Shown here: positions 6,689 to 11,618 of the stretch, one piece after another | Layout of the letters: every line of letters starts with the position of its first letter | Numbering within the stretch: position 1 is the stretch's first letter | Source of the DNA: Sulfurovum sp. UBA7648 | GTDB taxonomy: Bacteria > Campylobacterota > Campylobacteria > Campylobacterales > Sulfurovaceae | Length of the DNA stretch: 11,618 nt | Reading direction: 5' to 3' | Assembly: GCA_002483605.1 (NCBI GenBank) | Contig: DLIG01000004.1 | Coordinates: forward strand, 1,203 to 12,820 | Notes under the pieces: generated by a model | Told to the model about the DNA's origin: nothing | Database searches by the model: none | Seen by the model: only the letters and a program-made list of their open reading frames with translations | Program-made: the position numbers and the translations under genes

Positions 6689-6720
6689 GATCTAATTCCT
6701 TTTATTAATGTTTAATTAGT

Positions 6721-6754
6721 CAATATCCGATACAATATCGATATCAATTAGATA
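6721..6754. promoter_or_regulatory. Three degenerate CAAT..GATA direct repeats in the divergent control region
   Basis: Within the 104 bases separating the YyaL gene from dsbD lie CAATATCCGATA (6721-6732), CAATATCGATA (6733-6743) and CAATTAGATA (6745-6754), phased at about 12 bases. ATATCGATAT (6735-6744) is also a perfect palindrome. Such an arrangement between divergent genes could be an operator. No known regulator motif is recognised, and in AT-rich DNA chance similarity is possible. Confidence 0.35.
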
Positions 6755-6758
6755 ATTT

Positions 6759-6790
6759 TATACTATAACAAAACTTAAAAACTATAAGGG
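6759..6790 (+). promoter_or_regulatory. Candidate -10 and RBS of dsbD
   Basis: TATACTATAAC offers two overlapping -10 boxes (TATACT 6759-6764, TATAAC 6764-6769). AAGGG at 6786-6790 is only two bases from the first ATG (6793) but five from the second (6796), which favours the second ATG as the true start. Confidence 0.5.
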
Positions 6791-6792
6791 CA

Positions 6793-8562
6793 ATGATGAT
6801 AAGACGCTTATTATTGTTAATGTTGGCTATTAACGGCTTTATTTTTGCAGCCGGGTTTGGACAAGCGAAACAGCAAGAATTTTTAAAACCCGAAGAAGCC
6901 TTTAGGGTTACGGCTATCGATGCTAATAATTCTATTATTGCTACCATAACGCTGGGTAAAGATATATATATTTATGCGGATTCTATCAAATTTCAAATCA
7001 TAAAACCTTCTGCTGCTTTATTGCAAGCTGCACTTCCTGCTGCGAATAATTTTCACGGTGAAGCTGTCTATGAAAAAGAATTAAAAGTATCTATCCCAAA
7101 AAAAGATATAGAAGCTATCACAAATGAACCTTTTGAAATTCAAGTTTCTTTTGAAGGATGTTCAAAAAGCGGCGTATGTTATCAGCCAATAACCAAAGGT
7201 TTTTCATTTGAAGGCAAAGGCAGCGGCGGGCTTTGGTCAAAATTTGGCTCATTAAGCAACACTACAAGTGTGGCCGATATATCTCAAGCGATCGCAAGCG
7301 AGAGTTTCGGCTTTATCATATTGCTATTTTTTGTGGTCGGCTTGCTTTTGGCTCTTACCCCTTGTATATTTCCTATGATCCCTATATTGTCAGCTATCAT
7401 CGTATCTCAAGCCGGCAATGAAAAACCGAGTGCAATGCGCGCATTTTTGACATCTCTGGTTTATGTGCTAGCTATGTCCTTGACATATGCTATTGTCGGG
7501 GTAGTAGCAGGGTTGCTTGGATTTGATATGCAAGCTGCTATGCAAAATCCGTTTGTTTTGATACTCTTTGCAGGAGTTTTTGTGGCTCTTGCAATATCAT
7601 TGTTTGGCTATTATGAGATCGGTTTGCCGATGAAGTGGCAAACCAAATTGTCTGCTATTAGCGATAATGCCGGCAGCAAAGGGATAATAGGAACTGCTAT
7701 CATGGGAATTTTATCTGCTCTTATCGTCGGGCCTTGTGTTGCTCCGGCATTGGGCGGCGCGATATTGTTTATCTCTCAGAGCGGCGATGCTTTGCTTGGC
7801 GGTACGGCACTATTTGTTATGAGTATGGGTATGGGCGTGCCATTATTGCTTGTAGGCATTGGGGCCGGCAAATGGATGCCAAAGCCGGGAAGTTGGATGA
7901 GCTTGGTCAGTAAATTCTTCGGTGTTGCTATGCTCGCTCTTGCCATTATGATGATATCCCGTATCGTTCCGGTTTTTGCGGTAATGATGCTCTCAGCATT
8001 ATTGGCATTTGGCAGCGCATGGGGGCTATATAAAAATAGAAAAGTATTGATACATCCTATGGCAAAGATCATATCCAATGTGATCATATTTTTGCTATTT
8101 GCACTAGGATCGGTATGGGTAGCAGGAGCACTTACCGGAGCTGCTTCTACACTGAGCCCATTGTCGCATTTGTATTCAGATCATACGCCATCTATCCATC
8201 ACGGGCGCAAAGGTTATTCTGTTGAAAAACTTATGAGTGAGATAAAAGCTTCCGGTAAACCAGTGATCGTAGACTTTACCAAAGAGTCTTGTGCTGCTTG
8301 TAAAGAGCTCGATGTGATAACATTCGTTGACCCTAAAGTCAAAGAGGCATTTAAAGAATATCTGTTTATACAGATCGATCTAACAGACAACACGGCTGAT
8401 GACGCGGCAATGTTGGAACATTTTGGAGTATTTGGTACTCCAAACATACTTTTTTTTAATGCAAAGGGAGAATATTTGCAAGATCATACGATAACAGGTT
8501 TTATATCTCCTGAAAAAATGATAAAACATTTAGAAGCTCTGCCAAAGCAAACAAATGAATAA
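6793..8562 (+). CDS. dsbD: Thiol:disulfide interchange protein DsbD
   Basis: Inner-membrane electron conduit that takes electrons from cytoplasmic thioredoxin and delivers them to periplasmic acceptors such as DsbC-type isomerases or cytochrome c maturation thioredoxins. All three modules are present. Residues 1-19 form a signal peptide; the periplasmic alpha domain (about 25-145) ends in GCSKSGVCYQP with Cys123 and Cys129. The membrane domain (about 170-450) has about eight segments and its cysteine pair in LTPCIFPMIP (Cys191) and VGPCVAPALGG (Cys315). The C-terminal thioredoxin-like gamma domain (about 470-589) has ESCAACKELD (Cys500, Cys503) and the cis-proline GTP (548-550). Length 589, or 588 from the better-spaced second ATG at 6796. 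The stop overlaps the next gene by eight bases, so the two are co-transcribed. Its divergent partner is also a thioredoxin-fold gene. Confidence 0.96.
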   Translation: MMIRRLLLLMLAINGFIFAAGFGQAKQQEFLKPEEAFRVTAIDANNSIIATITLGKDIYIYADSIKFQIIKPSAALLQAALPAANNFHGEAVYEKELKVSIPKKDIEAITNEPFEIQVSFEGCSKSGVCYQPITKGFSFEGKGSGGLWSKFGSLSNTTSVADISQAIASESFGFIILLFFVVGLLLALTPCIFPMIPILSAIIVSQAGNEKPSAMRAFLTSLVYVLAMSLTYAIVGVVAGLLGFDMQAAMQNPFVLILFAGVFVALAISLFGYYEIGLPMKWQTKLSAISDNAGSKGIIGTAIMGILSALIVGPCVAPALGGAILFISQSGDALLGGTALFVMSMGMGVPLLLVGIGAGKWMPKPGSWMSLVSKFFGVAMLALAIMMISRIVPVFAVMMLSALLAFGSAWGLYKNRKVLIHPMAKIISNVIIFLLFALGSVWVAGALTGAASTLSPLSHLYSDHTPSIHHGRKGYSVEKLMSEIKASGKPVIVDFTKESCAACKELDVITFVDPKVKEAFKEYLFIQIDLTDNTADDAAMLEHFGVFGTPNILFFNAKGEYLQDHTITGFISPEKMIKHLEALPKQTNE

Positions 8563-9394
8563 AACCCTTCAGATCGGCAAGATAAATACTCTAAAGGTTG
8601 CACGAAGCAGTGATCACGGACTTTTTTTGGAAGCAAAAGACGGAAGTGAAGTTTTGCTCCCTAATGCTTATGTAAAGCCATATGAGATGGATATAGGAGA
8701 GCTTGTAGATGTTTTTTTGTATACAGACTCAGAAGATAGGCCCGTAGCCACTACGCAGATGCCAAAAGCTATACTGGGCGAATATGGATACTTTAGAGTA
8801 GTCAGCTATAAACAGTATGGTGCATTTGTAGACTGGGGGTTGCCAAAGGATCTCTTTGTTCCGCTATCTGAACAAAAAGAGTATTTTCATATAGATGATT
8901 GGTTTGTATTGAGAGTTTGCCTTGATGAGCAAACTCTCAGACTATACGGTACACAAAAGATAGGAAAATGGCTCTCAGTTGATACTAGAGGATTATTTGC
9001 AAACCAAGAAGTGTATATGTTTGTCATTGCCAAAACGCCGCTAGGCTACAAGGTCGTAGTAAATAATCTCTTTGAAGGTATGCTGTTTGATAATGAGATC
9101 TTTGAACCTATTGCTATCGGAGACAAAAAGCATGGTATCATAAAAACAGTTCGCAAAGACGGCAAACTAGACTGTCTTTTGAAAAGCGCAAAATTAAACC
9201 AAGATGATGCTTCTCTTAAAGTGCTTGATATTTTAAAAAAACATAACGGTACGGTAGAGTGTACTTATAAAAGCGATGCATCTGCTATCGCAGATATTTT
9301 CGGCATGAGCAAAAAAAATTTTAAACGAACTTTGACCCGGCTGATTGAAAATGGAAGCATTGCTTTGGGTGAAAACAAGATCACAATAAAATAA
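8555..9394 (+). CDS. S1 domain RNA-binding protein, CvfB/YitL family
   Basis: The CvfB family binds RNA through S1-like OB folds; Staphylococcus aureus CvfB affects virulence gene expression, but the role in this phylum is unknown. Visible in 279 residues are three OB/S1-like units: about 3-66 (with GLFLEAKDGSEVLLPNAYV, 22-40), about 74-133 (GYFRVVSYKQYGAFVDWGLPKDLFVPLSEQ, 78-107, the clearest one), and about 145-212 (LGYKVVVNNLFEGMLFDNEI, 163-182). A C-terminal winged-helix-like segment follows (about 222-279, IADIFGMSKKNFKRTLTRLIENGSI), as in the family structure. The start codon lies inside the end of dsbD (ATGAATAA overlap) and has no good Shine-Dalgarno, so translation is probably coupled to dsbD. 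The pairing with dsbD looks like operon packing and need not imply shared function. Confidence 0.92.
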   Translation: MNKTLQIGKINTLKVARSSDHGLFLEAKDGSEVLLPNAYVKPYEMDIGELVDVFLYTDSEDRPVATTQMPKAILGEYGYFRVVSYKQYGAFVDWGLPKDLFVPLSEQKEYFHIDDWFVLRVCLDEQTLRLYGTQKIGKWLSVDTRGLFANQEVYMFVIAKTPLGYKVVVNNLFEGMLFDNEIFEPIAIGDKKHGIIKTVRKDGKLDCLLKSAKLNQDDASLKVLDILKKHNGTVECTYKSDASAIADIFGMSKKNFKRTLTRLIENGSIALGENKITIK

Positions 9395-9441
9395 ATTATT
9401 TCATTTTGACATTTTTTATTTTTTAATTTCTTTTCTAATGC

Positions 9442-9468
9442 TATAATCTATTTTGTTGATAGATGGAG
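9442..9468 (+). promoter_or_regulatory. -10 box and RBS setting a GTG start
   Basis: GCTATAAT gives TATAAT at 9442-9447. GGAG at 9465-9468 is six bases before GTG at 9475, an ideal spacing. The in-frame ATG at 9463 has no Shine-Dalgarno upstream and itself overlaps the GGAG, so GTG is the preferred start of the next gene. Confidence 0.65.
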
Positions 9469-9474
9469 TGTATA

Positions 9475-11037
9475 GTGCGTTTTTTATTGTTTTTATTATC
9501 TTTATATACTATTTTGCAAGCCGATTTTAGTGTAGCTTCTTATAATGTAGAAAATCTTTTTGATGCAAAAAATCAAGGAACAGAATATGATGATTATAAA
9601 GCAGGTGCTCGCAATTGGAATGAGCATATGGCGCAAATCAAGCTTAATCATACTGCCGAAGTGATATGTGATATAAATAGTGACATCATTGGACTCCAAG
9701 AGATAGAAAATAATCATGTATTTAACGAATTGATCTCCAGGCTCGAGCAAGTCGGATGTGAATATAAGTATAGCGCTATTACCTCTAAGCCAAATGCCCC
9801 CATACAAGTAGCTCTTCTTTCGCGTTTTCCTATTAATTACCAAAGAGAGATCATTGTATCTCCCAGCCCTAAAGTTAGAAATATTTTAGAAGTTTATTTG
9901 GAGGTGGATGATAAGCCGCTTAGAATCTTTGTCAATCATTGGAAATCAAAATCAAAAAATGGCAAAGAAAGTGAGAGGATACGCTCTGCAACAGCTTTGG
10001 CAAATCGCATTTCACAGCTTCCTAGGGGTGATGAGTATATAATCACCGGTGATCTAAACAGCAGACATGATGCGCCAAATACTTTGGAGGCTAAACTCGA
10101 TGATGCTAATGGCCGTACGGCGATAGGTGATGTGATGAATACATATAAAGATCATCATTTGATCAACAAAGCAGAGATCTTAGCTTCTTCAAAAGGGGCA
10201 CATTATAACCTTTGGGGTGAATTGCCTGCAAGCAGCAGATGGAATCATCAATTTTTTAGTGATAAAAGCACAATTGACCATATATTGTTGCCCCAAACAC
10301 TATTTGACAAAAAAGGCATAGAGTACAAAGACGGCACATTTATGGTATTTTCTCCGCCATACCTTAAAAACCGCTACGGCAGCATCAATCGCTGGAAGAT
10401 TAACAAGGGGATGCACGCAGGCAGGGGATATTCAGATCATTTGCCTATAAAAGCCGGTTTTACGATGACTCCATTTAAACTCTCATCTAATGTTGCTCAA
10501 TATAAAATTACAAAGCAGCCTATAGAGTATTTGTATGCACAAGATATGATAAAATCGGATATTTTATTGGAAAATGCAGTAGTCATATGGAAAAGAGGTT
10601 CAAACGCTATAATCAAACAGTCACCGCAGGGCAGGGGTATATTTTTGTATAAATGTGCAAAACAACTCAATGCAGGCAGCAGGTATGATCTGCTCGTACA
10701 TGAGATCAAAACATATCATGGACTTAAAGAAATAACACATTTAAGCATTGCAAAAAACAAAGCCTCAAATATTCCGGTGAAGACATTTATTTTAAATGCA
10801 AACAATCTTGATATGCCGATAGCTAATAGGCAAAATGAAATTATTCAAAATATATCCGGTATTTATAAAAATAAAAAAATATATTTTTCAAATAGATCTT
10901 TGCCTATATTTTTTAAAACTAGAGCTGCTTTGCCTCAAGATAACAGTAAAATAAAGATATCTTATGGACATTTGGGGTATTATAAAAAATTACAATTGGT
11001 TGTGTATCATAAAAAAGATTTTGAGATTTTGGAGTAG
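9475..11037 (+). CDS. Secreted endonuclease/exonuclease/phosphatase family protein with C-terminal OB-like domain
   Basis: Member of the DNase I-like metal-dependent phosphoesterase superfamily; substrate could be DNA, RNA or another phosphoester. From the GTG start the protein is 520 residues; the ATG at 9463 would add four. The N-terminus (MRFLLFLLSLYTILQA, then DF) is a signal peptide, so it acts outside the cytoplasm. Catalytic motifs, numbered from the ATG at 9463, are SYNVENLF (26-33), LQEIEN (78-83, Glu80), NHWKSK (158-163), GDLNS (196-200), STIDHILL (269-276) and YSDHLP (323-328, Asp325 and His326). After about 340 comes an extension: DILLENAVVIWK (366-377) and YDLLVHEIKTYHGLKEITHL (408-427) resemble the OB-fold found beside extracellular nucleases. 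The last about 90 residues are unrecognised. hemJ follows after three bases. Confidence 0.9.
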   Translation: MRFLLFLLSLYTILQADFSVASYNVENLFDAKNQGTEYDDYKAGARNWNEHMAQIKLNHTAEVICDINSDIIGLQEIENNHVFNELISRLEQVGCEYKYSAITSKPNAPIQVALLSRFPINYQREIIVSPSPKVRNILEVYLEVDDKPLRIFVNHWKSKSKNGKESERIRSATALANRISQLPRGDEYIITGDLNSRHDAPNTLEAKLDDANGRTAIGDVMNTYKDHHLINKAEILASSKGAHYNLWGELPASSRWNHQFFSDKSTIDHILLPQTLFDKKGIEYKDGTFMVFSPPYLKNRYGSINRWKINKGMHAGRGYSDHLPIKAGFTMTPFKLSSNVAQYKITKQPIEYLYAQDMIKSDILLENAVVIWKRGSNAIIKQSPQGRGIFLYKCAKQLNAGSRYDLLVHEIKTYHGLKEITHLSIAKNKASNIPVKTFILNANNLDMPIANRQNEIIQNISGIYKNKKIYFSNRSLPIFFKTRAALPQDNSKIKISYGHLGYYKKLQLVVYHKKDFEILE

Positions 11038-11040
11038 AAA

Positions 11041-11475
11041 GTGGCGTATTATAGTTGGATATTGGCTTTTCATGTGGTAAGTGTTCTAAGCTGGATGGCA
11101 ATGCTTTTTTACCTTCCTAGACTTTTTGTGTATCATCGTGAACATAATGATAAAGCCGAATTTGTAGAAGTTGTGCAGATTCAAGAGTATAAGCTGTATA
11201 AGTACATTGGTGCTCCTGCGATGTGGGCAACTGTGATTAGCGGATCATGGCTGCTGTGGTTAAATCCATCCATATTGCAGCAAGGTATATGGTTTTATGT
11301 CAAGTTTACATTGATTATTTTATTGATGCTATATAGTTTTTCTCTTGATTATTATCGTAGAGTTTTGAGTGTGGATAAAAATGCAAAAAGCGGTAAATTC
11401 TTTAGATTTTATAACGAAGTACCGACATTGCTTAGTATAGGTATCGTTATTATGGTAGTAGTCAGACCTTTTTGA
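11041..11475 (+). CDS. hemJ: Protoporphyrinogen IX oxidase HemJ
   Basis: Inner-membrane enzyme converting protoporphyrinogen IX to protoporphyrin IX, the next-to-last step of haem synthesis, in bacteria without HemG or HemY. At 144 residues it has the normal length and about four membrane segments (6-29, 57-75, 83-102, 127-142). Family marks are FHVVSVLSWMAMLFYLPRLFVYH (10-32, His11, Arg27, His32), YKLYKYIGAPAM (50-61), WFYVKF (84-89, Lys88) and the RFYNEVP segment (122-128) before the last helix. The start is GTG at 11041, supported by GGAG (11031-11034) six bases upstream, inside the end of the preceding gene. The three-base gap indicates co-transcription with the secreted phosphoesterase gene. 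Confidence 0.95.
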   Translation: MAYYSWILAFHVVSVLSWMAMLFYLPRLFVYHREHNDKAEFVEVVQIQEYKLYKYIGAPAMWATVISGSWLLWLNPSILQQGIWFYVKFTLIILLMLYSFSLDYYRRVLSVDKNAKSGKFFRFYNEVPTLLSIGIVIMVVVRPF

Positions 11476-11485
11476 GTTTGCCTTT

Positions 11486-11506
11486 ATACCGAACTTAGTT
11501 CGGTAT
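11486..11506. terminator. Hairpin after hemJ
   Basis: ATACCGAACT (11486-11495) and AGTTCGGTAT (11497-11506) form a perfect 10-base inverted repeat around a single T (realistically a stem of about eight pairs with a five-base loop), 10 bases after the hemJ stop. No T-run follows, so it may be a terminator or a repeat-element half-site. Confidence 0.5.
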
Positions 11507-11618
11507 CTCAGTCGTTCGAACTTGATCTAGAATCCATGGAAAATAGATCTTCGCGAAGTCTAAAGACTTCTCAAGATGACAAACTCCACGTCATCAAAAC
11601 ACTTCTCTCTACCTTTCT
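11507..11618. repeat. Non-coding region with clustered small inverted repeats
   Basis: This stretch has no convincing reading frame. It holds CTTCGCGAAG (11549-11558, perfect palindrome), GAAGTC-TAAA-GACTTC (11555-11570) and GATGAC (11575-11580) paired with GTCATC (11590-11595). The segment TTCGAACTTGATCTAGAATCC (11515 onward) resembles a degraded form of the dispersed palindromic repeats of type TTCTGAACTT..TTCAGAAT known from many bacterial genomes. It may be a copy of such an intergenic element, cut by the window end. The hairpins are seen directly; the repeat-family link is a recollection that needs a genome-wide comparison. Confidence 0.45.

Noticed and set aside
7776..8087. Minus-strand frame inside dsbD (and 8214-8447)
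   Set aside because: They are opposite a fully intact dsbD with all its cysteine motifs, with no start signals.
9406..9411. TTGACA as a -35 box for the secreted phosphoesterase gene
   Set aside because: It is 30 bases from the TATAAT box, far beyond the usual 16-18, so it is probably chance.

Overview
The window reads as ordinary chromosome from a Campylobacterota (epsilonproteobacterial) species, probably a free-living sulfur or hydrogen oxidiser of the Sulfurimonas/Sulfuricurvum/Sulfurovum type. The basis is AT-rich DNA, TATAAT-like -10 boxes without a recognisable -35, very tight gene packing, a DnaK of epsilonproteobacterial character, and HemJ in the haem pathway. The genus is inference; no rRNA or other decisive marker is present.

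Layout. 1-107 is a repeat-rich leader, cut by the window edge, directly before dnaK (130-2004). Two strong hairpins follow dnaK. A two-gene unit comes next: a small AroQ-class chorismate mutase-fold protein with PchB-like residue spacing (2195-2488) and a conserved membrane protein of unknown function with a cysteine-rich tail (2490-3080). Facing it is a small 'low-affinity iron permease' family membrane protein (3083-3463, minus). A secreted tandem-rhodanese sulfurtransferase (3623-4495) meets a 58-residue lipoprotein (4536-4712, minus) and then a large YyaL/DUF255 thioredoxin-fold protein (4751-6688, minus). Divergent from the latter is the dsbD-cvfB pair (6793/6796-9394), whose genes overlap by 8 bases. 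Last is a secreted endonuclease/exonuclease/phosphatase-family protein with an extra C-terminal domain (GTG start at 9475), followed 3 bases later by hemJ (11041-11475). The final 140 bases are non-coding and full of small inverted repeats.

How the genes fit together. The clearest functional theme is thiol and sulfur chemistry at the cell envelope: periplasmic rhodanese, a CHWC thioredoxin-fold protein, and DsbD, which carries reducing power to the periplasm. The YyaL and dsbD genes share a 104-base divergent control region with three degenerate CAAT..GATA repeats. The rest is housekeeping (protein folding, RNA-binding regulator, haem synthesis).

I found no clear undescribed multi-gene system. 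The points most worth a second look are the small lipoprotein, the conserved cysteine-rich membrane protein, the PchB-like mutase, the repeat upstream of dnaK and the start codons that the ribosome-binding sites revise.
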